Assembly: GCA_030523325.1 (NCBI GenBank)
Contig: JAUNIS010000019.1
Span: 1 to 45,181 of the forward strand
Direction of reading: 5' to 3'
Source: Phascolarctobacterium sp.
Lineage (GTDB): Bacteria; Bacillota; Negativicutes; Acidaminococcales; Acidaminococcaceae
Length of the DNA: 45,181 bases
In this document: positions 32,209-39,366 of the stretch, in pieces
Layout: the number at the start of each line of letters is the position of its first letter
Numbering within the stretch: position 1 is the stretch's first letter
The notes under the pieces: model-generated
Databases searched by the model: none
Seen by the model: only the letters and a program-made list of their open reading frames with translations
Told to the model about the DNA's origin: nothing
Made by a program: the position numbers and the translations under genes

Positions 32209-33938
32209 CAATGCATCCTGGCTTTATCTTAATCCTCGTTGGCATCTTAGCCTTCCTTGTTCCTAAAACTATCCGCAAGTATGTCCTTGGTCTTGGTCCT
32301 TTGGCTGCAGTATTTGCAGCTATGAATTTACCAATCGGTACCGAGGCAAGCTTTAAATTTGTTGAAGGCATCACCCTCAACTATATGTATGTGGATAAGC
32401 TTGGTTGGATTTTTACCTTTATCTTTTCGGTTCTTGCTCTTGTAAGTGGCATTTACTCAGCTCATAACGAAAACAAAATGGAAGCTCTCTGCTCCATGGC
32501 TTATGCAGGCTGCGGTATTAGTGTAACCTTGTGTAAAGATTGGCTCAGTTTTATCTTTTTCTGGGAAGCTCTTGCAGTTACATCTGTTTTCCTCGTTTGG
32601 GAAAATAATTGCAAAGAATCTCGTGAGGCTGGCTTCAGATATCTTTTGGTTCATATGTTGGGCGGAAACCTTTTGCTTGCGGGCATCTTTCTTACAGTAA
32701 GTGCTGGCAACTGGGACATCATTAATTTGCAAAACGGTCCTCACGATGCAGCTTATTGGCTTATTTTAATCGGTATGTGTGTTAACGTAGCTATGCCTCC
32801 TGTTAATGCTTGGCTTGTTGATGCTTATGCTAATTCTACCTTAACAGGTGGTGTATTCATGAGCTGCATGACTACAAAGGTTGCAGTCTATGCGTTGATT
32901 CGTGTTTTCGCTGGCTCCGAAATTATTATGTGGGGCGGCGTCCTCATGGCTTTATACGGAGCATGCTATGCGATTATGGAAAATGATATGCGTAAGCTTC
33001 TTTCTCACCATATCATTTCGCAAACAGGCTTCATGGTTGCAGGCGCAGGTATTGCAACTGGTATGGCGCTTAACGGTGCAACGGCTCATGCTTTCTGCGA
33101 TATTTTGTTTAAGTCCTTGCTCTTTATGTGTGCTGGTGCAGTAATTTATACAACTGGCATCAAACATATTAACAAGGTTGGCGGTATGGCAAAAAAACTC
33201 CCGTTAGTTGCAATTTGTTTCTTCTCGGCAGCCTTCTCTATTTCCGGTATTCCTTTATTCAATGGTTTTATTTCTAAAGCAATCACCGTTAATGCAGCAG
33301 CTGCTGCTGGACAAGACATGGTTTACACCTTGCTTGAGATTGCGTCCATCGGTACCTTTTTATCTATTCCCTTGAAGATGGGTTACTTTATCTTCTTGCG
33401 TGAAGAGGATAAGGGTGCGGAAATTATCAATCCTTTGCCTATTAACATGAAGGTTGCTATGAGCATTTCTGCTTTCCTGTGCTTCTTGTATGGTGTATAT
33501 CCTGACCTTCTTTATCGTCATCTGCCTTTTGAAATGGCTCCTTATCATCCATTTGCCGCTGGACATATTCTTCAATATGCGCAAATGCTTGGTTGCGCTC
33601 TCATTCCGTTTATGATGTATCTTGGTCATATGGAACCTCATACAGCGATTAGTCTCGATACAGACTGGTTCTATCGTAAACCTTTTGCTTGGCTTGTGGA
33701 CCGTTGCTCGGCACTTTTCTGTGCAATTTGTTCTGGACTTGGCGGAGCTTGGTGGGTGATTTATAAAAAATTCATGGAACTCAGTGCTAATCCTATGGAT
33801 TTCCTCGATGCAAAGCCATTCCGTAAACGCGCTAGATATCATGCACGTAACTATCGTACGGCTATTGCCGACCCGATGATGATTATTCTCACGGTTCTTA
33901 CTTGTATGATTGGTTACTTGTTGACAAGTATTCGATAA
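32205..33938 (+). CDS. third antiporter-like subunit (NuoL/MrpA-type), TM7 lysine lost
   Basis: A 577-residue protein with the Proton_antipo_M fold plus a C-terminal extension with a final membrane helix (DPMMIILTVLTCMIGYLLTSI), as in NuoL/MrpA. TM5 glutamate E121 (FFWEALAV) is present. At the position of the otherwise invariant TM7 lysine (GKSAQIPLHTWLPDAM in NuoL) the sequence is CVNVAMPPVNAWLVDAY: the lysine is N194 and the following His is also Asn. The subunit may be structural, or move ions differently. It is the last gene of the operon, before a terminator. Confidence 0.85.
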   Translation: MTMHPGFILILVGILAFLVPKTIRKYVLGLGPLAAVFAAMNLPIGTEASFKFVEGITLNYMYVDKLGWIFTFIFSVLALVSGIYSAHNENKMEALCSMAYAGCGISVTLCKDWLSFIFFWEALAVTSVFLVWENNCKESREAGFRYLLVHMLGGNLLLAGIFLTVSAGNWDIINLQNGPHDAAYWLILIGMCVNVAMPPVNAWLVDAYANSTLTGGVFMSCMTTKVAVYALIRVFAGSEIIMWGGVLMALYGACYAIMENDMRKLLSHHIISQTGFMVAGAGIATGMALNGATAHAFCDILFKSLLFMCAGAVIYTTGIKHINKVGGMAKKLPLVAICFFSAAFSISGIPLFNGFISKAITVNAAAAAGQDMVYTLLEIASIGTFLSIPLKMGYFIFLREEDKGAEIINPLPINMKVAMSISAFLCFLYGVYPDLLYRHLPFEMAPYHPFAAGHILQYAQMLGCALIPFMMYLGHMEPHTAISLDTDWFYRKPFAWLVDRCSALFCAICSGLGGAWWVIYKKFMELSANPMDFLDAKPFRKRARYHARNYRTAIADPMMIILTVLTCMIGYLLTSIR

Positions 33939-33954
33939 AAGAGTAACATTTTAA

Positions 33955-33994
33955 GCGGACATCTTTTGGTGTCCGCATATCTTTTTCTTTTGAG
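33955..33994 (+). terminator. terminator of the Mrp operon
   Basis: GCGGACA (33955-33961) and TGTCCGC (33970-33976) followed by ATATCTTTTTCTTTT. It lies 16 bases after the last antiporter stop. Confidence 0.85.
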
Positions 33995-34001
33995 GGAATT
34001 T

Positions 34002-34883
34002 ATGTCTAGATATTATTATGGTATTGCTCTCGTTTTAATTGCTGCCTGCATCTGGGGTATAGGCGGAGTATGTGGTCAATATCTTTTTAACGAACACGGG
34101 GTAACATCTTGGTGGCTCATTAGTGTGCGCATGTTACTCGGCGGAATAATTTTTCTTGGCTACGATTTACTTGTAAACAGGACGGATATTTTTGCAATTT
34201 TTAAAGAGTATACGAAAGAATTACTTTGCTTTGCTTTTCTCGGACTTTTAAATGCTCAATTATTTTTTTATTGGACCATTGAATTATGCAACGCGGCAAC
34301 GGCAACAGTTCTTCAATATACTGCACCCATTATGATTATGGCTTGGACTGTTTATAAATCACGTCGAACTCCTGACGGTCGTGAACTCTTAGGGATTGTC
34401 GGTGCGCTTACAGGAATTTTTCTTATTGCGACTCACGGCAAATTAGACAGCCTAGTTATTTCGCCTGCGGCTCTTACAACTGGCATGATTTCGGCTATTG
34501 GTTATGCGCTCTATTCGATTTTGCCTGTAAATATTCTAAAAAAATTTAAAACTTTAACTGTAGTTGGTTGGGGACATATTTTGCCTGGCGTTTTCCTTTG
34601 CTGCCTTACAAGCCCTTGGCATATTCCGGGTCAATGGGATATGAATGCAATTTATGCTTTTGTTATTTTGCTTTTAGGCGCGACCGTTTTAACATTTGCC
34701 TTTTATCTATCTGGCCTAAGAATTATCGGACCCGTGAAAGCAAGTCTTTTGAGTTGCGCAGAGCCTCTGTCATCTATTTTCTTTGTGGTAACTTTTTTAG
34801 ACACTAAGCTTGTCCTACTCGATTACGTGGGCATGTTCTTCATCATCTCTACTGTTTTAATATTAAGCTTGCCAAAAAAATAG
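34002..34883 (+). CDS. EamA/DMT-superfamily transporter
   Basis: A 293-residue protein with ten predicted membrane helices in two EamA repeats. The first begins ALVLIAACIWGIGGVCGQYLF, the second TTGMISAIGYALYSILPVNIL, and the protein ends with SLLSCAEPLSSIFFVVTFLDTKL, the typical P-S/E motif of drug/metabolite exporters. Substrate not deducible. Start at 34002 with TTGAGGG upstream; the T-run of the preceding terminator is immediately before it. Confidence 0.88.
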   Translation: MSRYYYGIALVLIAACIWGIGGVCGQYLFNEHGVTSWWLISVRMLLGGIIFLGYDLLVNRTDIFAIFKEYTKELLCFAFLGLLNAQLFFYWTIELCNAATATVLQYTAPIMIMAWTVYKSRRTPDGRELLGIVGALTGIFLIATHGKLDSLVISPAALTTGMISAIGYALYSILPVNILKKFKTLTVVGWGHILPGVFLCCLTSPWHIPGQWDMNAIYAFVILLLGATVLTFAFYLSGLRIIGPVKASLLSCAEPLSSIFFVVTFLDTKLVLLDYVGMFFIISTVLILSLPKK

Positions 34884-34965
34884 TTTACGTAGAATAAATT
34901 GTGTGTTAAAATATTTTCGTGGTAATTGCTAGATTAATATTCGTGGAAAAATTCTGAAAATTCAC

Positions 34966-34994
34966 TTGTCAATTTCTAGTTAATTAGATATAAT
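34966..34994 (+). promoter_or_regulatory. promoter of the XRE gene / tRNA-Thr unit
   Basis: TTGTCA (34966-34971), 17-base spacer, TATAAT (34989-34994). Related ATTAGATA and TTATCTAG sequences lie over the -10 and start region and may be operator half-sites. Confidence 0.75.
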
Positions 34995-35048
34995 GTCTTT
35001 AATCTTGAATTATCTAGATTGTTTCACCTGAGAGGGGAGGAATGGACA

Positions 35049-35477
35049 ATGAAATTTGAAATAGACTATAAAGCAATCGGTGCACGTATTAAGAGTGCTC
35101 GTATCCGCAAGGGTATAACTCAAGGTGCGATTGCTAAGATGGCTGAGCTTTCCACGCCGCATATCAGCAATATCGAAACAGGTAATACTAAGCTTGGTCT
35201 TCCTACCATTATCCATTTGGCTAATGTTTTGGACGTATCCGTCGATGAACTTTTATGTGATAACATCCAACGTAGTGAGGCAATTTATAATAATGAATTA
35301 TCCGAGCTTTTAAAGGATTGTTCCGTTGATGAATTGCATATCATCGCAGAGATTGCCAAGGTTATTAAAAAGGCTGGCATTAACAGTGCAAAGAAAGCAA
35401 GAAAGCGTCGCACTAAAGCAGAGATGCTTGCTGCAGCTCAAGCACTGGCTATGCGAGAGCAAGAAGAAAATGAATAA
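35049..35477 (+). CDS. XRE-family helix-turn-helix regulator
   Basis: A 142-residue protein: N-terminal HTH_3 domain (IGARIKSARIRKGITQGAIAKMAELSTPHISNIETGNTKLGLPTIIHLANVLDVSVDELL, about 6-66), a middle helical segment and a C-terminal basic KKARKRRTKAEM tail. Strong ribosome site GGGGAGGAA before the ATG at 35049. Its stop lies two bases before tRNA-Thr, so both are probably on one transcript. It belongs to the chromosome side of the mobile-element junction; its target is unknown. Confidence 0.88.
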   Translation: MKFEIDYKAIGARIKSARIRKGITQGAIAKMAELSTPHISNIETGNTKLGLPTIIHLANVLDVSVDELLCDNIQRSEAIYNNELSELLKDCSVDELHIIAEIAKVIKKAGINSAKKARKRRTKAEMLAAAQALAMREQEENE

Positions 35478-35479
35478 AT

Positions 35480-35555
35480 GCTAATGTAGCTCAGTCGGTA
35501 GAGCAGCTGATTCGTAATCAGCAGGTCGCAGGTTCGAATCCCGTCATTAGCTCCA
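35480..35555 (+). tRNA. tRNA-Thr (anticodon CGT)
   Basis: A 76-base tRNA with encoded CCA: acceptor GCTAATG / CATTAGC with discriminator T, D-arm GCTCAGTCGGTAGAGC, anticodon loop TTCGTAA (CGT, reads ACG), TpsiC loop GGTTCGAATCC. It begins two bases after the XRE stop codon. Mobile-element genes begin right after it, so its 3' end is the likely attachment site. Confidence 0.95.
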
Positions 35556-35564
35556 ATGAAATTC

Positions 35565-35606
35565 AAGCTCAAAGTCCTTTACTGTAAAGGATTTTGAGCT
35601 TTTTTC
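35565..35606 (+). terminator. tRNA-Thr terminator
   Basis: AGCTCAAAGTCCTTTAC and GTAAAGGATTTTGAGCT form a 17-bp stem with a short loop (with G-T wobbles), followed by TTTTTTC. Confidence 0.9.
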
Positions 35607-35947
35607 TTTTTCAATACAATTTTTTATGAGTTAATTAAAATTGTCCTTAGTTCACCTTAAGTGCACCTAAACCATTAAATTTATCAGATAATAAAAAGAA
35701 GGAAGTTGTGTGGCGGTAGCCACCGGCAGCGTAAGCTGACGTATTATCGCTTGCGATTAAGAAATTAAGAGGCTTTGACCTTTACTGAAAATACTGATAA
35801 TTAGGTAGTTTTAAAAGTCAAAGAGTCGGATAAAACACGTAGAAGGTCAGAGAAAACACGTAAAAGAATAATAATTGGTCAGAGAAAACACGTAATCTAA
35901 ATTTTACTATTATAAAAAAGAACTGCGAAAAAACACCACGATAGATT
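35607..35947 (+). other. non-coding element end with three hairpins (candidate origin region)
   Basis: No gene is seen over this stretch. Three short hairpins follow each other: GTGGC-GGTA-GCCAC (35710-35723), CAGC-GTAA-GCTG (35727-35738) and ATCGC-TT-GCGAT (about 35746-35757). They precede three 17-bp direct repeats. The arrangement resembles a replication or integrase-binding region of the mobile element. Confidence 0.5.
35825..35894 (+). repeat. three 17-bp direct repeats (iteron or integrase arm-type sites)
   Basis: GTCRGAKAAAACACGTA occurs at 35825-35841, 35846-35862 and 35878-35894; the last two copies are identical. Starts are 21 and 32 bases apart. Their position between the presumed attachment tRNA and the element genes fits binding sites for the tyrosine integrase, or iterons for the Rep-like protein at 37025. 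Confidence 0.75.
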
Positions 35948-35967
35948 TTATTCTACCGTGGTGTTTT
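35930..35967 (-). terminator. terminator overlapping the 3' end of the element repressor
   Basis: AACACCACG and CGTGGTGTT arms, with an inner TAGA/TCTA pair, followed by T-runs on both strands. The stop codon of the minus-strand repressor lies inside the hairpin loop. Confidence 0.8.
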
Positions 35968-36673
35968 TAATGTCGAAAATAGGGCTAAATACTGTTTTTG
36001 TATCGATGCCTAGACGCTTGTCTGGATTTGGATTGAATGCTTGATTGCGCAGGTCGTTTAGTAATATAACTCCCATTGCTTTTAGCAAATAAGAATGTTC
36101 TTCCTGAGGATTTTTATATCTGGGAGTATAAGATGTATCCAAAAGTTTTTGTTTAAAATTTTTTAAGATGCTGGAGCAATCTTGATTAATATGGTTGCGT
36201 ACAACCTCTGGGTTACGTGTAGTTAAAGAAAGATAATACTGCATTAAAAAAACTAAGTTTGCACGTTCTTCAATAGTGTAGTATCTCTTCCTATCATCAA
36301 TATTACGATAATTTTTAGGGCACTCGTCTAAAAATGTAAGAATAGGCTTAAGGGGGTCTAAAGTGTAAATAAAAGGTATTGTAGAAAATTCTTCTTCTAG
36401 AGCGGTTACTGTAGGTTCATGATAAATGATTTGAGATCTTCCAAATATCCAATCGATATTGACGGCGAATAAATTGGAAATTCTTAATACTGTTTCCAAT
36501 GAAGGTTCTTGTTTGCCGGATTCTAAATGCATAACACTTTTGCTCGATTTAAAATCAAGTAACAGGGCCATATTATTTAGAGAAAGCCTATGTGCATAAC
36601 GTAAAACTTTTAATCTTTTTGTAAAAATCTCTATAAACTGATTGTTGAAGTTATCAATATTACAAGAAGACAT
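35948..36673 (-). CDS. XRE-family repressor of the mobile element
   Basis: A 241-residue protein: N-terminal HTH (FTKRLKVLRYAHRLSLNNMALLLDFKSSKSVMHLESGKQEPSLETVLRISNLFAVNIDWIFG, about 14-77) and a C-terminal domain of about 160 residues that is not recognised and lacks an obvious LexA-type Ser/Lys protease signature. It is transcribed divergently from the excisionase/rep genes across a region with two matched operators, the classical arrangement of an element master repressor. Ribosome site AAGGAG. Confidence 0.82.
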   Translation of the reverse strand: MSSCNIDNFNNQFIEIFTKRLKVLRYAHRLSLNNMALLLDFKSSKSVMHLESGKQEPSLETVLRISNLFAVNIDWIFGRSQIIYHEPTVTALEEEFSTIPFIYTLDPLKPILTFLDECPKNYRNIDDRKRYYTIEERANLVFLMQYYLSLTTRNPEVVRNHINQDCSSILKNFKQKLLDTSYTPRYKNPQEEHSYLLKAMGVILLNDLRNQAFNPNPDKRLGIDTKTVFSPIFDIKNTTVE

Positions 36674-36687
36674 AAAAACTCCTTAAC

Positions 36688-36775
36688 TAGGGAAAAAATA
36701 TACCCAATTAGGTTGACGCATAAACGCAAGAATGTTATAATGTACAAGAAGTTAAATAGGAACAAAATATACCTA
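36688..36775 (+). promoter_or_regulatory. divergent control region: promoter between twin 19-bp operators
   Basis: A consensus promoter, TTGACG (36713-36718), 17-base spacer, TATAAT (36736-36741), drives the rightward genes. Two 19-bp sites flank it: TAGGGAAAAAATATACCCA (36688-36706) and TAGGAACAAAATATACCTA (36757-36775), identical at 16 of 19 positions and roughly palindromic (TAGG...CCTA). They are likely sites of the divergent XRE repressor, blocking both directions. Confidence 0.7.
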
Positions 36776-36843
36776 TTTAATCAAAAAAGCGTATATAAAG
36801 TGTATACGTCATTATAACATATAAAGGAGGTTTAGAAAATATT

Positions 36844-37056
36844 ATGACAGAAGAAAAGTTATACTACTCTTTAAAGGAAGTCCGCAGTATTGTATATTCA
36901 GATGGCGTCAGTATTACAACTCTAAGAAATATGGCGGAGAAAGGATTATTGCCAACTATTCATGTATTAGGGAGAATATTTGTTCCCAAATGGTGGGTGT
37001 TGAAACAATACGATATAGCAACAAATGAACAATCTTCAAATATTCAAAGAAAATAA
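36844..37056 (+). CDS. excisionase-like MerR/HTH_17 small DNA-binding protein
   Basis: A 70-residue protein with a winged helix-turn-helix of the excisionase/HTH_17 type: LYYSLKEVRSIVYSDGVSITTLRNMAEKGLLPTIHVLGRIFVPKWWV. First rightward gene from the element promoter, with a Tn916-type integrase two genes on, consistent with a directionality factor. AGGAGG lies 13 bases before the ATG, an unusually long spacing. The next frame starts 32 bases before its end. Confidence 0.7.
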   Translation: MTEEKLYYSLKEVRSIVYSDGVSITTLRNMAEKGLLPTIHVLGRIFVPKWWVLKQYDIATNEQSSNIQRK

Positions 37057-37861
37057 TAAAGATTACGTAATATATCCGAAAATTGAGTTCGCTCTAAACA
37101 AACTTCAAATGGAACTTAGTGTTGATGATCATAAAGTGTTCGATTACGTTATTTATTTCGCTGCAAAAGAATATAGAAGACTGAGTGATACTAAGTTATT
37201 AGGATGTAATGATTATGTTACTATAACTATTAGACCCGGAGCATATTTTTGTTTTAGGGGTAGAATAAGACCGTCAAAAAGAGAATATGAAAAATTTTAC
37301 AATTGCTTGGATCACGTTTTTTCAACGTCTTTTTGTTGGCAAGGAATTTCTGAAAAACGTTTTGTTTGTGAAAAAATTAATATGATTAGTCGTTACAGGA
37401 AGATTTTGGATAAATTGGGAAAAGTTGTTGCAATTGAATTAGATGTTAATGTCGGCGTTATTAGTTTTTGTTGTTGGGAAAATAAAAATATTCGACAGGA
37501 CTTAAGAGTTTCGGAAAGTTTGAGACGAAAATATTCTTATAAATTGTATTTAATTCTAAAGGCATCTTGTTTTGAAAAGCATACGTATAAAGAATTTTGC
37601 ATCGAAAATATAAAAACTCTGCTTAAAGCTAACGAATTAAATAAATACTTCAGGTATTATGTAAAACAATCTATTGAGGAAATTAACGAGATATGTGAAG
37701 TGAACTGGTCTGTAAATTTCCCGCAAGGAAAAGTAAAAATTATTAACGAGGACTATGTTAAAGAGAAAAAAACTACAAAAATAGTTAAGTCAATGATACC
37801 CATAAGGCGTCTTTTAGAAAATACAACTAATATACAAGATGAAGTAGACCCTTTACATTGA
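37025..37861 (+). CDS. Rep-like replication initiator (winged-helix type)
   Basis: A 278-residue protein, probably a plasmid-type initiator. The C-terminal half has the Rep_3-like pattern: SESLRRKYSYKLYLILKA, YKEFCIENIKTLLKANELNKYFRYYVKQSIEEINEICEVNW, i.e. a winged helix with an EIN helix. The N-terminal half (KIEFALNKLQMELSVDDHKVFDYVIYFAA) fits the first winged helix. It starts inside the excisionase frame and ends 19 bases before the integrase. Iteron-like repeats lie 1.1 kb upstream. Family assignment is by eye and moderate. Confidence 0.55.
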   Translation: MNNLQIFKENNKDYVIYPKIEFALNKLQMELSVDDHKVFDYVIYFAAKEYRRLSDTKLLGCNDYVTITIRPGAYFCFRGRIRPSKREYEKFYNCLDHVFSTSFCWQGISEKRFVCEKINMISRYRKILDKLGKVVAIELDVNVGVISFCCWENKNIRQDLRVSESLRRKYSYKLYLILKASCFEKHTYKEFCIENIKTLLKANELNKYFRYYVKQSIEEINEICEVNWSVNFPQGKVKIINEDYVKEKKTTKIVKSMIPIRRLLENTTNIQDEVDPLH

Positions 37862-37880
37862 TAAGTTGGAGGATGTATTG

Positions 37881-39134
37881 ATGGCAAGGCGGGCAAGAGG
37901 TGAAGGTACATTTGTTAAAGTTCATGATGGCAAATTATGGTCATTTAGGATTTATGTACCTGTGTTAGGTGAGCAGGGAATAAAAAAACGCAAGGAATTT
38001 ACTGCCAGAACTAAATCAGAAGCTAAAAGAAAAGCGGAGGCGTATTTAGAAGAATTAGAAGTATTGACTAAAAAAACTGATAATGTAAAGTTATCAGTTT
38101 GGATTACACGTTGGTTACAAAGTAAGCCTAAAGATGTAAATAGTATAAAAACGTACGAGCAATACGAAAGAAATTGTCGTTTGTATATTATTCCTAAGTT
38201 AGGATCACGAATAATTCAGGAGATAAAGCCAATTGAAATTCAAGAGTTTTTTTCTGAATTACAAATGACACCGGGAATAAGAGGCAGACAACTTTCGGTG
38301 GCAAGTCTAAATGGAATTAGAAGAACCTTAAATGCAGTGATTCAGTCTGCTGTCGATAATGACATTATAACTAAAAATGTTGTTAGGGGAACAAAACCTT
38401 TTAGAGGGGATAAAGTAATCAAAATTGCATTATCAGTAGAACAGGTAAAAAAACTTTTACTTGTTATGTCTTCTAAAGAGTATATTTATAATGGAGTAGG
38501 TCAGCGCTTTGAAGAAGATGAAGGCATGGAATACAATCGAGAGTGTGCAAGATTAATAGTAGCTGTAGCTGCGTATACTGGAGCTAGACAAGAAGAAGTA
38601 TTGGGATTATCATGGAATGATTTCGATGATAAAAGTTCTAAACTAAGTTTTAACAAAGGATTGAAAACTCCTCAGAAAGGGCCGCAAGTAATTGGCGGTT
38701 TGAAGGCAAATGGTAGCAGGAGAACTATTAAAATTTCCAAGAATATAACTGAAATGTTAATTAAATGGAAAGCGTATCAAAAAAATTTTTCCGAAAAATT
38801 TGCTGGAGTGTTTGTTCATAATGAGGAAAATACGATTTTTACAAACACATATGGAAAATTTATAAATCCGTATAATTTTAGAAAAAGGTATTATCAGAAA
38901 GCTATTAGAGCTGCAGGACTTCCTAAAGGAGTAAATTTCCATACATTAAGGCATACATTCATAACGAATTGTTTAGCTTCTGGAATACCGATTAGCGTTG
39001 TTACTGCTTACGTTGGGCACACCACACCGTTTGAAACAGTATCTGTTTATAATCATGTGTTGCCCAACCAGCAACAAATTGTTGTTGATTACTTGGAAAA
39101 TATTAATTTAAACAATGAAGTAACAGAAAAGTAA
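37881..39134 (+). CDS. int: tyrosine recombinase / integrase (Tn916-type)
   Basis: A 417-residue integrase: N-terminal arm-binding domain (RRARGEGTFVKVHDGKLWSFRIYVPV), SAM-like core-binding domain (about 65-175) and a C-terminal catalytic domain with R236 (YTGARQEEVLGLSW), H354-xx-R357 (HTLRHTF), H380 (GHT) and nucleophile Y390 (VYNHV). Start at 37881 with GGAGG 8 bases upstream; a TTG codon 15 bases earlier is less likely. It should catalyse insertion at the tRNA-Thr 3' end (inference from position). Confidence 0.93.
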   Translation: MARRARGEGTFVKVHDGKLWSFRIYVPVLGEQGIKKRKEFTARTKSEAKRKAEAYLEELEVLTKKTDNVKLSVWITRWLQSKPKDVNSIKTYEQYERNCRLYIIPKLGSRIIQEIKPIEIQEFFSELQMTPGIRGRQLSVASLNGIRRTLNAVIQSAVDNDIITKNVVRGTKPFRGDKVIKIALSVEQVKKLLLVMSSKEYIYNGVGQRFEEDEGMEYNRECARLIVAVAAYTGARQEEVLGLSWNDFDDKSSKLSFNKGLKTPQKGPQVIGGLKANGSRRTIKISKNITEMLIKWKAYQKNFSEKFAGVFVHNEENTIFTNTYGKFINPYNFRKRYYQKAIRAAGLPKGVNFHTLRHTFITNCLASGIPISVVTAYVGHTTPFETVSVYNHVLPNQQQIVVDYLENINLNNEVTEK

Positions 39135-39191
39135 TAAGTCATTATGGATTTTTCTGAGTGAATTGTTTAAATTAATATTTATGGAGAGGTT

Positions 39192-39290
39192 CTTAGGGGA
39201 GATTCCCCTAAGCGGGTAGGCCTCGCCAGGGCGGAGCCCTATGAGAGGGGGCCCCGCACTTGACGCTTGCGTCAAGTGGTACGGGGTACT
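39192..39290 (+). other. candidate oriT: hairpin cluster before the MobV relaxase
   Basis: A GC-rich island in AT-rich DNA. CTTAGGGGA / TTCCCCTAAG (39192-39212) and AGGGC-GGA-GCCCT (about 39228-39240) are followed by the perfect palindrome CACTTGACGC-TT-GCGTCAAGTG (39257-39278), itself flanked by CCCCG (39252-39256) and CGGGG (39282-39286). MobV origins such as that of pMV158 have a hairpin whose right arm is followed about 8 bases later by the nick. The equivalent here is after CGGGG, near 39286, followed by TACTATA. Confidence 0.65.
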
Positions 39291-39366
39291 ATATTGTTGA
39301 TATAGTTTTTATGCTTTTTAGTTTTGATTATTTATTCTTGATATAATTTGTGGTGAGGTGAATATA

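Noticed and set aside
33360..33842. 160-codon minus-strand frame opposite the last antiporter gene
   Set aside because: It lies wholly inside a well-supported gene, has no ribosome site and reads as low-complexity basic sequence.
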